From Colwellia sp. (GTDB taxonomy: Bacteria; Pseudomonadota; Gammaproteobacteria; Enterobacterales; Alteromonadaceae), in assembly GCA_002733765.1 (NCBI GenBank), contig NVWU01000014.1, forward strand, positions 100,959 through 164,958: a stretch of DNA of 64,000 nt. The letters are read 5' to 3'. The translations under genes were made by a program, and so were the position numbers. The notes below the pieces were generated by a model. It had not been told where the DNA came from, did no database searches, and saw nothing but the letters and a program-made list of their open reading frames with translations. This document shows, in pieces, positions 36,072 to 45,998 of the stretch (the stretch's first letter is position 1; every line of letters begins with the position of its first letter).

Positions 36072-37631
36072 TTAATCAAGCTGCATCAATACTGAACCAG
36101 TCATTTCTTCTGGTTGTTCCATTGCCATTAAATGTAATAATGTTGGCGAAATATCACTCAAGGTCCCTGTTGTTGCGGGGATCGCTTTTCTACCAACATA
36201 AATTAATGGCACGGGCTCACAAGTATGCGCGGTATGTGCTTGGCCTGAATCTTCATCAAGCATTTTTTCGGCATTTCCATGATCAGCCGTAATTAAACAC
36301 TCACCACCCACTTTTTGTAAAGAAGCGACTACACGTCCTACACAAGTATCAACGGCTTCACATGCTTTTACCGCAGCATCAAAATTACCAGTGTGACCAA
36401 CCATATCACCATTAGGATAATTACAAACGATAAAGTCATATTCACCACTTTCAATGGCTGCAACCAACTTGTCGGTGAGTAGTGTTGAATTCATTTCTGG
36501 TTGTAAATCATAGGTGGCAACATCAGGAGAGGGGACTAAAATACGTTGCTCACCATCAAAAGTGTCTTCTTGCCCACCACTAAAGAAAAAAGTAACGTGA
36601 GCATATTTTTCTGTTTCAGAAATACGTAATTGGGTTTTGTTATGTTTAGCAAGCCATTCACCCATAACATTATTTAATGCATTTGGTGCGAACGCACAGC
36701 TGGCATCAATATCTGCGGCATATTGAGTTAACATAACAAAGTCACCAATGGCGGGTACTTTCTTACGGTTGAAGCCGGAAAAATCTTTTTCGGTGAAGCA
36801 GCGACTAAATTGGCGGGCCCGATCAGCTCTAAAATTCATGAAAATCAAGGCATCCCCATCATTCACTTTAATCGCTTCACCAGCGTTATTTAGTATGGCA
36901 CTTGCACTCATAAATTCATCATTTTCATCACGTTCGTAGGCACCTTCTAACGCAGATAAAGCATTGTTATATTGATATTTACTGATGCCTGATACGAGTA
37001 AGTCGTAGGCTGTTTCAATACGATCCCAACGCTGATCTCTGTCCATGGCAAAGTAACGGCCAATAACAGAGGCAATTTGCCCTTCGCCAATATTGTTGAC
37101 AAAAAGCTGGTCAAATTTTTGTTGAGCTTTTTCTAATGATGCTTTTGCACTACGTGGCGGTGTATCTCGACCATCTAAAAAGGCATGCAAGTATATTTTA
37201 TTAGCCCCTCGTTTTTTAGCTAATTCCATCATGGCAAAAATGTGTTCTTCATGACTATGTACACCGCCTGGAGAAAGTAAACCAAAGATATGTACTGCTT
37301 TATTTTTCTCTACCGCTTTGTCTACCGCGGTACATAATGCTGGCGTTTGCGAAAACTCACCATCGCTAATTGCTTTAGTTATGCGAGTGAAATCTTGATA
37401 AACCACACGACCTGCGCCTAAATTTACATGACCTACTTCAGAATTACCCATTTGACCATCAGGTAAACCCACCGCCATGCCAGACGTTTGAATAAGCATG
37501 TTGGGATAATCACTTTTAAGTTGGTCTAATATTGGAGTATTAGCTGCTTGGATTGCATTAGAACTACTTTGTTCACGGTAGCCCCAGCCATCTAAAATTA
37601 TCAAAACAGTCGGTTTTTTATTCGCCATCAT
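36072..37631 (-). CDS. gpmI: 2,3-bisphosphoglycerate-independent phosphoglycerate mutase
   Basis: This enzyme interconverts 3- and 2-phosphoglycerate with two manganese ions. The frame is open from 37676, but AAAAGG precedes the ATG pair at 37631/37628, giving about 519 residues beginning [16 protein letters not shown], which suits the usual length of about 510. Visible motifs are the phosphoserine loop [20 protein letters not shown] near 65, [14 protein letters not shown] near 155, [16 protein letters not shown], and the metal-binding [13 protein letters not shown] and [11 protein letters not shown] near 440-470. It heads the gpmI-envC-yibQ-like group. Its promoter lies in the 165-base gap shared with the divergent rhodanese gene. 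Confidence 0.95.
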   Translation of the reverse strand: MMANKKPTVLIILDGWGYREQSSSNAIQAANTPILDQLKSDYPNMLIQTSGMAVGLPDGQMGNSEVGHVNLGAGRVVYQDFTRITKAISDGEFSQTPALCTAVDKAVEKNKAVHIFGLLSPGGVHSHEEHIFAMMELAKKRGANKIYLHAFLDGRDTPPRSAKASLEKAQQKFDQLFVNNIGEGQIASVIGRYFAMDRDQRWDRIETAYDLLVSGISKYQYNNALSALEGAYERDENDEFMSASAILNNAGEAIKVNDGDALIFMNFRADRARQFSRCFTEKDFSGFNRKKVPAIGDFVMLTQYAADIDASCAFAPNALNNVMGEWLAKHNKTQLRISETEKYAHVTFFFSGGQEDTFDGEQRILVPSPDVATYDLQPEMNSTLLTDKLVAAIESGEYDFIVCNYPNGDMVGHTGNFDAAVKACEAVDTCVGRVVASLQKVGGECLITADHGNAEKMLDEDSGQAHTAHTCEPVPLIYVGRKAIPATTGTLSDISPTLLHLMAMEQPEEMTGSVLMQLD

Positions 37632-37841
37632 TGCTATGCCTTTTAATTGTCGCTGAGTGGGAAATAACTCAATCAAGGTGGTATAAATTTAATTACTGTT
37701 ATTGTACACATTCATGAGCGTTTATTTAAGCAAGAAATGTTTCATCAGTACTTACTAAACTCGCTATTCCAACTCACTTGGGTATAATGTGGCGATTTTA
37801 CTATTTACTATTTTTATTATTTACCGAAAGAGTCACTATTT

Positions 37842-38270
37842 ATGGAACAATTTATTGCTTTTGCTAGCAACAACGCGATGTTAAGTGCGGCTTGGGTTGC
37901 CCTTGTCGTTATCATTATCGGGATATCGATTAAAATTCAAATGTCACCGATTAAACAAATTAGCCCGCAAGATTTAACTTTCTTAATGAACAGAGAAGAA
38001 GGTGTTACGCTTGATATTCGTAGCGAAAAAGACTTTAACACCAATCATATTCTTGATGCGGTGGGCTTAACGAATGAAAAAATCACTAAAAATGGCTTTG
38101 CGAGCCTTGAAAAACATAAAGAGAATCCCATCATTGTTGTATGTAGTGCTGGTATTAGTGCGGTAAAAGTTGCTAATGATTTATATAAATCGGGCTTTTC
38201 TCGTGTCAGTGTCTTGAAAGGTGGTATGGGTGCATGGACAAGTGCGGGTTTACCCGTAACTAAGAGGTAG
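37842..38270 (+). CDS. Rhodanese-like membrane-anchored protein (YibN-like)
   Basis: The 142-residue product has one N-terminal transmembrane helix (about 15-31, AAWVALVVIIIGISI) and a rhodanese domain with VTLDIRSEKDFNTNHILDAV. The active-site loop is VVCSAGISAVKVA with Cys near 105, then VLKGGMGAWTSAGLPV. It is the usual neighbour of grxC and secB. The rhodanese cysteine suggests sulfur transfer or redox work near the membrane; the true substrate is unknown. It is the first gene of the rightward group with grxC, secB and gpsA, 8 bases before grxC. Confidence 0.9.
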   Translation: MEQFIAFASNNAMLSAAWVALVVIIIGISIKIQMSPIKQISPQDLTFLMNREEGVTLDIRSEKDFNTNHILDAVGLTNEKITKNGFASLEKHKENPIIVVCSAGISAVKVANDLYKSGFSRVSVLKGGMGAWTSAGLPVTKR

Positions 38271-38278
38271 CGTTATTT

Positions 38279-38551
38279 ATGGCGAAAATTGAAATATACA
38301 CTAAAGCTTACTGTCCATTTTGTACGCGAGCCATTGCTTTACTTGAGCATAAAGCAGCAGCTTTGCCAGTCGTTAACGTTGAACAAATTAGTATTGATAG
38401 TGATATGGCATTGCGTGAAAAAATGATTGCACGCAGCAATGGTAGTTATACCGTGCCACAAATCTTCATTGATGATGTTCATATTGGTGGTTGTGACCAA
38501 CTAGTCGCATTAGAAATTAACAATAAATTAGATGCTTTGTTGGCAAACTAA
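38279..38551 (+). CDS. grxC: Glutaredoxin 3
   Basis: This 90-residue thioredoxin-fold protein has the dithiol active site CPFC near 12-15 in IEIYTKAYCPFCTRAIALLE, the cis-Pro loop SYTVPQIFIDD near 60 and the glutathione-binding HIGGCDQLVAL near 70. It reduces protein and mixed disulfides with glutathione in the cytoplasm. It lies 8 bases after the rhodanese gene and 56 before secB, the common arrangement in this group. Confidence 0.95.
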   Translation: MAKIEIYTKAYCPFCTRAIALLEHKAAALPVVNVEQISIDSDMALREKMIARSNGSYTVPQIFIDDVHIGGCDQLVALEINNKLDALLAN

Positions 38552-38607
38552 ATAACGAAAAGTTAGTTGATAAAGATAAAAACAAATACTAAAGATAGGA
38601 AATCCTC

Positions 38608-39120
38608 ATGAGTGATGAAAACCAAAACGAAGTAACTGAAACGACACAAGAAGAACAAGCAGGACCACAATTTGCCATTCAACGTGTTTACACTAAAGAT
38701 GTATCTTTTGAAACGCCAAACTCGCCTGCTATTTTTCAATCAGATTGGAAGCCAGAAATAAAATTAGATTTAGATACACGCTCTAATAAATTGGCGGAAA
38801 ACACCTTTGAAGTAGTTTTAGCGGTAACAGTAACGGCTACTGTTGAAGGTCAAACTGCCTTTTTAGCGGAAGTACAACAAGCAGGGATTTTCACTATTGG
38901 TAATTTACCTGAAGCGCAATTAGCACATACTATTGGAGCTTTTTGTCCAACAACATTATTCCCGTATGCACGTGAAACCATTGCTAGTTTAGTTAACCGT
39001 GGTTCATTCCCACAATTTAATTTAGCGCCAGTAAATTTTGAAGCTTTATTTGCTTCTTATGTACAACAACGCGCAGCTGAAGCCCAAGCTAACGTGCCAG
39101 AAAGTACTGAAACTCACTAG
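38608..39120 (+). CDS. secB: Protein-export chaperone SecB
   Basis: This 170-residue acidic cytoplasmic chaperone keeps precursors unfolded and delivers them to SecA. Typical features are [20 protein letters not shown], the [11 protein letters not shown] strand and [20 protein letters not shown]. The family core then reads [20 protein letters not shown] followed by [17 protein letters not shown]. The tail is rich in Glu and Ala. AGGAAATCCTC precedes the ATG. It lies between grxC and gpsA in the order usual for gammaproteobacteria. Confidence 0.97.
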   Translation: MSDENQNEVTETTQEEQAGPQFAIQRVYTKDVSFETPNSPAIFQSDWKPEIKLDLDTRSNKLAENTFEVVLAVTVTATVEGQTAFLAEVQQAGIFTIGNLPEAQLAHTIGAFCPTTLFPYARETIASLVNRGSFPQFNLAPVNFEALFASYVQQRAAEAQANVPESTETH

Positions 39121-39177
39121 TTTTTAGGTCGAACGTTAGTTCGACAGGTAAAATATACGTCAAATAGCGAGAAAATT

Positions 39178-40194
39178 ATGACTGTTTCTGCCAAAATTAC
39201 CGTCTTAGGTGCAGGATCTTACGGTACTGCATTAGCGATTTGTTTGGCACGAAATGGTCATGAAACCCTTTTGTGGGGACGAGATCCGCAGCAAGTCGAT
39301 GACATGATTAGTGCGCGTGAAAATGCTAAATATTTAGCAGGCTGTACTTTTCCTGATAGTTTGCAAGTGACCAGTGATTTACGCTTAGCAATACAAGCAA
39401 GTGATAATCTTTTAGTGGTTGTGCCTAGCCATGCCTTTGGCGATATGCTCAAAAAAATTAAAGTTGTGCTTGATGAGTCAGCCAACTCTAATGTTAAAAT
39501 TGCCTGGGCAACCAAGGGCTTGGATCCTGATTCAGGTGACTTACTACAATATGTCGCTCAAAATATCTTAGGTGAAGATGTGGCGCTAGCCGTATTGTCT
39601 GGCCCAACCTTTGCTAAAGAGATGGCCGCAGGCCTACCTACTGCTATTTCTTTATCGTCTACGGATGATGACTTTGCTGTCACACTCTCAGATTTATTAC
39701 ATTGCGAAAAGTGTTTTCGGGTTTACCCTAATAAAGACTTTATTGGGGTGCAATTAGGTGGTGCCGTTAAAAATGTTATCGCTATTGGCGCTGGCATGGC
39801 TGATGGTATTGGTTTTGGGGCTAATGCACGTACAGCCTTAATTACCCGCGGTTTAGCTGAAATGACCCGTTTAGGCATTGCCTTAAAAGCTGATCCTGCC
39901 ACTTTTATGGGTATGGCAGGCTTAGGTGATTTGGTACTTACTTGCACGGATAATCAATCTCGAAATCGTCGTTTTGGCTTGGCGTTAGGTAAAGGTGTTG
40001 GCGTTGAACAGGCGATGACAGATATCGGTCAAGTGGTAGAAGGTTATCGTAATACTAAAGAAGTTCATACATTAGCACTACGAATGAATGTTGAAATGCC
40101 TATTGTTGAGCAAGTATACCAAGTGCTTTATCAAGGTAAGGCCGCAAAATTGGCCGCTTCTGACTTATTATCTCGTGATCAAAAGCAAGAATAA
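39178..40194 (+). CDS. gpsA: Glycerol-3-phosphate dehydrogenase [NAD(P)+]
   Basis: This 338-residue enzyme reduces dihydroxyacetone phosphate to sn-glycerol-3-phosphate for phospholipid synthesis. The NAD(P) loop is [40 protein letters not shown] and the catalytic Lys in [20 protein letters not shown] near 200 are followed by the substrate loop [11 protein letters not shown] and [12 protein letters not shown]. All are intact. It closes the yibN-grxC-secB-gpsA group, 57 bases after secB. Confidence 0.97.
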   Translation: MTVSAKITVLGAGSYGTALAICLARNGHETLLWGRDPQQVDDMISARENAKYLAGCTFPDSLQVTSDLRLAIQASDNLLVVVPSHAFGDMLKKIKVVLDESANSNVKIAWATKGLDPDSGDLLQYVAQNILGEDVALAVLSGPTFAKEMAAGLPTAISLSSTDDDFAVTLSDLLHCEKCFRVYPNKDFIGVQLGGAVKNVIAIGAGMADGIGFGANARTALITRGLAEMTRLGIALKADPATFMGMAGLGDLVLTCTDNQSRNRRFGLALGKGVGVEQAMTDIGQVVEGYRNTKEVHTLALRMNVEMPIVEQVYQVLYQGKAAKLAASDLLSRDQKQE

Positions 40195-40395
40195 TTACCG
40201 TCACTTTTTTGTTATTTAATGCAACGGCAGCATTAAAAGTACTCATTTCACTTGTCAACGTAGTGCTTTTTCTGAATTTGAGCTAACTAATTTTAAATTT
40301 AATGTGAAATATCAATTAAAACAATTGGTTGTTATCAGTGTACAGCTGTTATATGTGAAATTCGTCACAGCTCTTACTTTGCTATTATCCTGTTC

Positions 40396-40860
40396 TTAAA
40401 CCGCATTTACAAAACCTAACTGGCGCCAAGCATCATAAACAATTACCGCTGCGGCATTAGATAAATTCATACTACGGCTTTCTTTTAACATAGGAATACG
40501 AATTTTATCTTCATCGGGAATTTGACATCGCACTTCTTCAGGTAAACCACTGGTTTCCGAGCCAAATAATAGATAATCTCCTTGGGTAAAAGTAACATCA
40601 CCATAAAAATTATTGGTTTTGGTGGTAATTGCGAGTATACGCTTTGGTTGTTCTTGCTTAATAAATGCATCGAAATTTTTATGATGATTTATTGCGGCAA
40701 ATTCATGATAATCAAGACCGGCTCTGCGCAGTTTTTTATCGTCTAAATCAAAACCAAGCGGTTCAATTAAATGTAAACGAAAGCCAGAATTAGCACATAA
40801 TCGAATTATATTGCCAGTATTTGGCGGAATTTGTGGTTGAAAGAGTACAACATCTAGCAT
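40396..40860 (-). CDS. trmL: tRNA (cytidine/uridine-2'-O-)-methyltransferase TrmL
   Basis: This 154-residue SPOUT-class methyltransferase methylates the wobble ribose of tRNA-Leu. It begins [20 protein letters not shown] and shows [20 protein letters not shown]. The knotted SAM-binding end contains [31 protein letters not shown] and VYDAWRQLG. Length and motifs are complete. It is convergent with gpsA, and its upstream gap holds the MITE-like element at 40899-41058. Confidence 0.95.
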   Translation of the reverse strand: MLDVVLFQPQIPPNTGNIIRLCANSGFRLHLIEPLGFDLDDKKLRRAGLDYHEFAAINHHKNFDAFIKQEQPKRILAITTKTNNFYGDVTFTQGDYLLFGSETSGLPEEVRCQIPDEDKIRIPMLKESRSMNLSNAAAVIVYDAWRQLGFVNAV

Positions 40861-40898
40861 AATGATAAGTTTGAGTCATAAGAGGAATTATTGCTAGT

Positions 40899-41058
40899 AT
40901 ACCAATCAAACTAACTAAGTGATCTTTTTAAATGGTCTAATTATCCAATAACATCGTTGCTTTCAATCCCAATAGCCAGCTATTGCTCAATCAGGCGTCT
41001 GTGTTCTTGAACATTTATCTTTATTGAAATTTGACCCATTAATTAATTTAATTGGTAT
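40899..41058. repeat. MITE-like element with ~20-bp terminal inverted repeats
   Basis: The left end reads ATACCAATCAAACTAACTAA. The right end, reverse-complemented, reads ATACCAATTAAATTAATTAA. These agree at 17 of 20 positions, and all three differences are C/T. The 160-base element has no coding capacity and occupies nearly all of the trmL-fieF gap, with TA-rich flanks that may be target-site copies. It contains AATAGCCAGCTATT, a near-perfect internal palindrome. Confidence 0.7.
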
Positions 41059-41081
41059 TATAACGACTAAGCCTTATTTTT

Positions 41082-42026
41082 ATGCCAGAAAAAACAGTGA
41101 TAAAAAAAACAAGCGATCAAATTCATCATAAAAACTATGCTTATTGGGTGAAGTTAGCTGCTATTAGCTCTTCGTCTGTTGCCATGCTGCTCGTGATTAT
41201 TAAGTTTTATGCTTGGTTGATTAGTGATTCTAGTGCAATGTTAGCATCTACCACTGATTCTATTTTAGATTTATTCGCCTCAGTAATGAACATTATTATT
41301 CTACGCTTTGCTTTAGCGCCAGCCGATAAAGAGCATAAGTTTGGACATGGTAAAGCGGAAAGTTTGGCGGGCTTAGTGCAAGCTGCTTTTGTGCTTGGCT
41401 CTGCTCTTTTACTTATTTTTAATGGTGTAGAGCGGGTCATTAATCCACAAATGATTGTACATAGTGAGGTCGCTATTTGGGTGACCATTATTGCGATTAT
41501 TTTGACGCTTGCCTTAGTGGTTTTTCAGCGTTTTGTTATTAAAAGAACAGGTTCTATCGTTATTAATGCTGATGCTCTGCATTATCAGTCAGATTTGTTT
41601 TTGAATGTAGGTGTGTTAGCCGCCATCATTTTAAGCCAAGGAATTTGGCTACAAGCCGATGGTGTCTTTACCATTGCTGTCGCTTTGTATTTATTGTTTG
41701 GTGCAGGCCAAATTATTTACCAAAGTGTTTACCAGTTAATGGATCATGAATTGAATGATGATGAGGTGGCTAAAATAACAACTATTATTTTAGCCCATAA
41801 ACATGCTCTAGGTTTACACGAACTTCGCACAAGACAATCTGGCATGCATCGTTTTATTCAATTTCATTTAGAGCTGGATGATAGCTTATCACTATTACAA
41901 GCACACAGTATTGGCGATGATATTGAACATAAAATTTGCCAAGCGCTTGCGCCGTGTGAAGTGTTTATTCATCATGATCCAAGTTCTGTTGTATCTGAAG
42001 AGTTGAAGCAACAGAGAAAAGAATAA
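41082..42026 (+). CDS. fieF: Cation-efflux pump FieF (cation diffusion facilitator)
   Basis: This 314-residue CDF-family transporter has about six transmembrane helices and a cytoplasmic C-terminal domain. The metal site uses D-x3-D pairs: DSILDLFASVMN in helix 2 and DALHYQSDLFLN in helix 5. The family loop KEHKFGHGKAESLAGL follows helix 2. The C-terminal domain has HELRTRQSGMHRFIQFHLEL and VFIHHDPSSVV, typical of FieF/YiiP. It should export zinc or iron in exchange for protons. It starts 23 bases after the MITE-like element, so its promoter may lie inside that element. Confidence 0.93.
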   Translation: MPEKTVIKKTSDQIHHKNYAYWVKLAAISSSSVAMLLVIIKFYAWLISDSSAMLASTTDSILDLFASVMNIIILRFALAPADKEHKFGHGKAESLAGLVQAAFVLGSALLLIFNGVERVINPQMIVHSEVAIWVTIIAIILTLALVVFQRFVIKRTGSIVINADALHYQSDLFLNVGVLAAIILSQGIWLQADGVFTIAVALYLLFGAGQIIYQSVYQLMDHELNDDEVAKITTIILAHKHALGLHELRTRQSGMHRFIQFHLELDDSLSLLQAHSIGDDIEHKICQALAPCEVFIHHDPSSVVSEELKQQRKE

Positions 42027-42031
42027 TCTGA

Positions 42032-43141
42032 TTATTCGATGTTAGTTGAGGGAGAATGTTGCTCAAACCATTGAATAACTGCTTGTAATGCTTGTTCACG
42101 GTAAATATCACTTTCAAAAAATAATTCATGATAAGCTCCGGCAATAACTAACGGTTTACCATTGGGGTATGAATGCGGCTGTAATTGATGCAATTGTTGG
42201 CAAAAATCATTTTGCGCCTGGTTCTTAATAATTTTATCTTGGCCTGCTTGTAACACCAATGTAGGAGTGATTATTTTATCGATGTTGTTGAATATTTTCT
42301 TTAGCGCTTCTTGTGACTCAGTTAACCATTGTACGGTTACCCCACCAAGTTGAATTTCTGCTGTGCTTTTATATAACTGAGTAAATAGTTGATAGCGTAT
42401 CGAAGAGTGCATTAAGATATTATCGGAAAATGCATTGTGAGCGAAGCCCTTATGGCCAAGAAAATACCAAGGAGTATCATCAAACCATTGATTTAACTTT
42501 GCAGAAATTTTTAAAACAGACTCGGCAATAAACTTTGGGATGCTACCACTATCAAAACCTAGCATAGGCGAAGACAATACAGCGGCTTGTATATTGTTAG
42601 GGAAATCTTGTAAATATCTGGCAGCAATCGCTCCTCCCATTGAATGAGCTAATAAATAAGGTTTGCTACCTTGGCAATGGGGAGTAACTATCTTTTCAAT
42701 AAAGCTTGTTAAATCATCAACATAATATTGAAAATTTTCGACATGGCCTTTGTGTGGATTTGCTAATAAACGCTGAGATAAGCCCTGACCACGATGATCA
42801 ATAATAAAGATACTATAACCGTGATTGAATAAATCGAAACTGAGTTCTTTATATTTAAGGTAACTCTCACTGCGCCCTGAAGAAATGACTAAGCACTTGG
42901 CTGGTATAGCCTCACTCTTGTTAATAAAGGTAGCATAATTTATACGCACATTATTAACGCCACTAAAATGGGAAAAGTTACCCTGTTGCCAAAAATGAGC
43001 AATTTCATTCACATACCGGCTAGGTAGTTGGGATTCAGTGGTAAATTTATTGTTGTCAGCTTTCGTCATAAACCCTACTAGCGCAAAAATAACACACCCA
43101 AGCCACCTCAAAATACGTATTTTAGGTTGAGTAATAAACAT
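42032..43141 (-). CDS. Alpha/beta hydrolase, lysophospholipase (PldB)-like
   Basis: This 369-residue protein has a hydrophobic N-terminal segment (about 8-25, ILRWLGCVIFALVGF) that could be a signal peptide. It has a serine hydrolase fold with YSIFIIDHRGQGLSQR, the nucleophile elbow LLAHSMGGAIAARYL (Ser near 167), and late Asp and His residues in LVLQAGQDKIIK and VIAGAYHELFFE. It resembles PldB-type lysophospholipases and monoglyceride lipases. The substrate is inferred. It ends 6 bases from fieF on the opposite strand and lies downstream of ubiK. Confidence 0.8.
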   Translation of the reverse strand: MFITQPKIRILRWLGCVIFALVGFMTKADNNKFTTESQLPSRYVNEIAHFWQQGNFSHFSGVNNVRINYATFINKSEAIPAKCLVISSGRSESYLKYKELSFDLFNHGYSIFIIDHRGQGLSQRLLANPHKGHVENFQYYVDDLTSFIEKIVTPHCQGSKPYLLAHSMGGAIAARYLQDFPNNIQAAVLSSPMLGFDSGSIPKFIAESVLKISAKLNQWFDDTPWYFLGHKGFAHNAFSDNILMHSSIRYQLFTQLYKSTAEIQLGGVTVQWLTESQEALKKIFNNIDKIITPTLVLQAGQDKIIKNQAQNDFCQQLHQLQPHSYPNGKPLVIAGAYHELFFESDIYREQALQAVIQWFEQHSPSTNIE

Positions 43142-43160
43142 GTTTCAGCATCTTTTATTA

Positions 43161-43412
43161 CTATTGTTTCGTTAGGCTTGCTTCTAACTCAGCTAATCTT
43201 GTTTCTAGCATAGCTATTTTAGTACGAGTTTTAATCAATACTTGCGTTTGTACATCAAACTCTTCGCGAGTTACTACATTAAGTTGTGATAATTTACGTT
43301 GCAGCACCGTTTTGGTTTTATCCTCAAAGTCATTGGCTATATTTTTTAAGCTTGGTGGAATAGCGTTGGTTACTTGCTTGGCTATCTCTTCAATTTTTTT
43401 TGCATTTAGCAT
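43161..43412 (-). CDS. ubiK: Ubiquinone biosynthesis accessory factor UbiK (BMFP family)
   Basis: This 83-residue coiled-coil protein of the YqiC/BMFP family begins LNAKKIEEIAKQVTNAIPPS. The C-terminal leucine-zipper-like helix is VLIKTRTKIAMLETRLAELE. The family forms trimers and assists the UbiJ-containing complex in aerobic ubiquinone synthesis. Its length equals the usual size. It is transcribed leftward ahead of the hydrolase gene. Confidence 0.9.
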   Translation of the reverse strand: MLNAKKIEEIAKQVTNAIPPSLKNIANDFEDKTKTVLQRKLSQLNVVTREEFDVQTQVLIKTRTKIAMLETRLAELEASLTKQ

Positions 43413-43690
43413 GAGTACTTCCTGAAATTATCACTTGATAACATTGTAACTGTTTTGTCTTCGAGTAAAAATAGGTAAATCAGCGACTGTACCTTTTTAT
43501 TACAGCTTTAATATGATTGAACCTCTGAGCTCGCTCTGAGGTGAGAATATGTTTAGTTGCATTGGCATTAACTTATTGGTATTGAAAATAATATTAAATT
43601 TAGTAGATTTTTTTCTATATATACTAGAGAATAAAGTTTAGAGGTGTCAAAGAACATCATTAGAGTAAAAATATTATTAGAGGTGAATCG

Positions 43691-44677
43691 GTGAAATATC
43701 ACGATTCCATAAATAAAGCAAACAAGGTCATGACATTGGTAGTTGCCCAACTTAATCAGTGGTGCTTGCCAGTGAACCCTATAAATTATGCGGTTAGTTA
43801 TGAATACTGTAAAAATAAAAAACCAGTTTTAACGGCAAATATTAAGCGGTTACTATTGTCAGGTAAAGCTATTGACGGCTTTTTTATGGAGCAGTTATAT
43901 AAAGATCATTTACTTGAACAAAGTCAATTTCGAGATGACATTATTACTGATCTTTCACAGTTATTTACTCAACTTCATGATAACTGCCAACAATCAACTT
44001 CGGGTGCTCAACACTTCATTGAGCAATTAGATGTTAATATTCCAGCATTAATGTCTCATAAAAAATCTGAGGTAAAAATAGCTATTGCTAAGCTTCATCG
44101 TGCTTCCTCTGTATTCAAAAAGCAGCAGCAACAATTAGTAGCACAACTACAACAGTCTCAAATACAAACTAAAGCATTGGAAGATGAGTTAGAAAAAGTT
44201 CGGCAAGAAATTTATTTAGACCCTGTAACTGGTTTGTATAATCGCAAAGCCATGTCGAAGCATGTGGAAACTTGGCTTAGTGAAGATGGTGAAAGAGGTA
44301 TTGCTGCTATTGTGATAAATGTTGATCACTTCGCTCAATTTAATGAGCGTTTTGGTGGTTTAATTGGTGATGCCATTTTGGCAAAAATAGCGAAAAAAGT
44401 AGCGAGTTACGTAGATGACAGCGGTTTGCCAGTTCGCTCCGCTAATGATGAGTTTATTGTTTTATTACCTGATGTCGATAATGATTTAGCCGATGAAATT
44501 GCTGAAAAAATAAAACAAGGCGTTGATAAAATTCGTTTTGTTAGTGTTCAGTCTGGCGTGCGGTTACCAAAAATGAGCATTTCATGTGGCACGAGTGAAA
44601 TACAATATAAAGAACCCCTGAATCAATTTATTAACAGAACACGAAAAATCATGCAGGATAAAGAAAGTGTAAAGTAA
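43691..44677 (+). CDS. GGDEF-domain protein with degenerate active-site motif
   Basis: This 328-residue protein has an alpha-helical N-terminal half (about 1-165) with coiled-coil character near 130-175 and a C-terminal GGDEF domain. The domain has DPVTGLYNRKAMSKHVETWL, INVDHFAQFNERFGGLIGDA and FVSVQSGVRLPKMSISCGTS. The signature motif itself reads S-A-N-D-E-F (in VRSANDEFIVLL) instead of G-G-D-E-F. No RxxD inhibitory site precedes it. It may be a poor or inactive diguanylate cyclase, or a GTP sensor. No membrane helix is seen. AGAGGTGAATCG before the start supports 43691. Confidence 0.85.
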   Translation: MKYHDSINKANKVMTLVVAQLNQWCLPVNPINYAVSYEYCKNKKPVLTANIKRLLLSGKAIDGFFMEQLYKDHLLEQSQFRDDIITDLSQLFTQLHDNCQQSTSGAQHFIEQLDVNIPALMSHKKSEVKIAIAKLHRASSVFKKQQQQLVAQLQQSQIQTKALEDELEKVRQEIYLDPVTGLYNRKAMSKHVETWLSEDGERGIAAIVINVDHFAQFNERFGGLIGDAILAKIAKKVASYVDDSGLPVRSANDEFIVLLPDVDNDLADEIAEKIKQGVDKIRFVSVQSGVRLPKMSISCGTSEIQYKEPLNQFINRTRKIMQDKESVK

Positions 44678-44687
44678 AAATTTAGTG

Positions 44688-45152
44688 TTATGCTTTATCA
44701 AGTAATTTTTCCAATATTTCAATTGTATTTTCAGAGAAAACTTTAATGTCGTGTTGTACTAATAGTTGGCTTGTTACGCCTTGCCCTAACACTTTATTAT
44801 TGCTAAATAAACCATCATAAATAAGCGTGCTGCCACATGACGGGCTAGATTCTTTTAATAAGGCAAAACGGACATTGTGCTGCTGACATAAAATTAACGC
44901 CTGTTGTGCTCCAAAGTTGAATTGTGCACTGACATTTATGCCTGATTTGGTGATTACCTCGTTGGAGCCTTGTTGTATTTCTGCGGCCTCCCTCGGTACA
45001 AACAATCCTCCGGAAACTTCTGGGCAAATAGTTATAAAACGCTTTTGTTGCCTCCATAGCGTTATTAGTGGATGGACAAATGTTAATACTTCACTGTTAT
45101 AGCGAACATTGTCACCGAGAAAGCACCGGCTAATAAGTATTTTATCAAACAT
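44688..45152 (-). CDS. DUF523 family protein (YbbK-like)
   Basis: The preferred start is the ATG at 45152 (154 residues). A longer frame from 45254 would run through the upstream gene, which overlaps this start by 8 bases. The cysteine motifs of DUF523 are present: FDKILISRCFLGDNVRYNSE near the start, ICPEVSGGLFVPREAAEI, and ALLKESSPSCGSTLIYDG near 95. The conserved cysteines suggest metal or thiol chemistry, but no reaction is known for the family. It is cotranscribed with the small gene at 45145-45462. Confidence 0.8.
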   Translation of the reverse strand: MFDKILISRCFLGDNVRYNSEVLTFVHPLITLWRQQKRFITICPEVSGGLFVPREAAEIQQGSNEVITKSGINVSAQFNFGAQQALILCQQHNVRFALLKESSPSCGSTLIYDGLFSNNKVLGQGVTSQLLVQHDIKVFSENTIEILEKLLDKA

Positions 45153-45462
45153 GATTATTGTTGTTTTGAGTGAGTAAATTAAATAAAGCGAGGGTTTCCG
45201 CCAAGTTGTCATGGCCCTGTGTTTCAAACCAACATGATTGACTGTAGTAATCAAAGTTTACAATAAACTCTGTATCTAGCCACTGAAAACGAACATTTTC
45301 TAAGTCAGCCCCGATAACCATTTCTTTAATACATAGGCTTGAAATATTATTGAGCAACAAGTGACGAAGTGTCGTTATATTTTCTTGAAACCAATGTTGA
45401 TCAAAAAGTACTGTAATTTGGTTATTAACGAGGGTAATTGACTGTATTGTTATAGGTGACAT
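45145..45462 (-). CDS. Hypothetical protein, possibly DUF3630
   Basis: This small 105-residue protein begins SPITIQSITLVNNQITVLFD and ends with LAETLALFNLLTQNNNNHV. It has no signal peptide and is mostly beta strands followed by a helix. Size and general layout recall DUF3630 proteins of Alteromonadales and Vibrionales, but I cannot verify this. It overlaps the DUF523 gene by 8 bases, which supports coexpression. Function unknown. Confidence 0.55.
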   Translation of the reverse strand: MSPITIQSITLVNNQITVLFDQHWFQENITTLRHLLLNNISSLCIKEMVIGADLENVRFQWLDTEFIVNFDYYSQSCWFETQGHDNLAETLALFNLLTQNNNNHV

Positions 45463-45656
45463 TGATATTCCAATGATAAGTTCAATAGTGCTAAGTTCTT
45501 AAAAACCGACAATATTTAAAGTTAAATGTTTAATATTTGATGTTAATCATATATTAAATTAAAAAAGCGACGACAGCAGAAATTATTTTACTTATACTGG
45601 ATTTAGTCAATTTTAAAATAAATTGTTCTAATAAACAAAAGAGAGAGACAATTACT

Positions 45657-45956
45657 ATGAAAAAACTTACTCTTGCAGTTGCTGCAACCGTAATGATGGC
45701 ATCTCCTGTTTTCGCTGGTGATGCTGCTGCTGGTAAAGGAAAATCAATGATGTGTAGTGCATGTCACGGTACTGCGGGTATTTCTGCTGTTCCAACTTAT
45801 CCTAACCTTGCTGGTCAAAAAGAAGCTTATCTTGTAAAGCAACTTAAAGACTTTAAATCAGGCAAACGTAATGATCCAACAATGAAAGGTATGGTTGCTT
45901 CATTACAAGATGCTGATATGGCTGATTTAGCTGCTTATTACTCTAGTTTAAAGTAA
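45657..45956 (+). CDS. Periplasmic class I cytochrome c
   Basis: This 99-residue protein has a signal peptide ([20 protein letters not shown]) and one haem-binding site, CSACHG, near 32-36. The axial Met is probably in [11 protein letters not shown] near 78-81. The [20 protein letters not shown] segment is typical of cytochrome c553/c5-type carriers. It should shuttle electrons in the periplasm. GAGAGAGACAATTACT precedes the ATG. It is a single gene ending at a shared terminator at 45999-46023, opposite recQ. Confidence 0.93.
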   Translation: MKKLTLAVAATVMMASPVFAGDAAAGKGKSMMCSACHGTAGISAVPTYPNLAGQKEAYLVKQLKDFKSGKRNDPTMKGMVASLQDADMADLAAYYSSLK

Positions 45957-45998
45957 TCGTTAATAGCAAATCCAAATGCTAGTTGTTATCCTGAATTT

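Noticed and set aside
40219..40272. Possible terminator after gpsA
   Set aside because: The AAAAGTACT and AGTGCTTTTT arms pair only weakly across a long loop, so support is too thin.
45153..45254. N-terminal extension of the DUF523 protein
   Set aside because: It runs through the upstream gene in another frame, and family similarity begins at the ATG at 45152.
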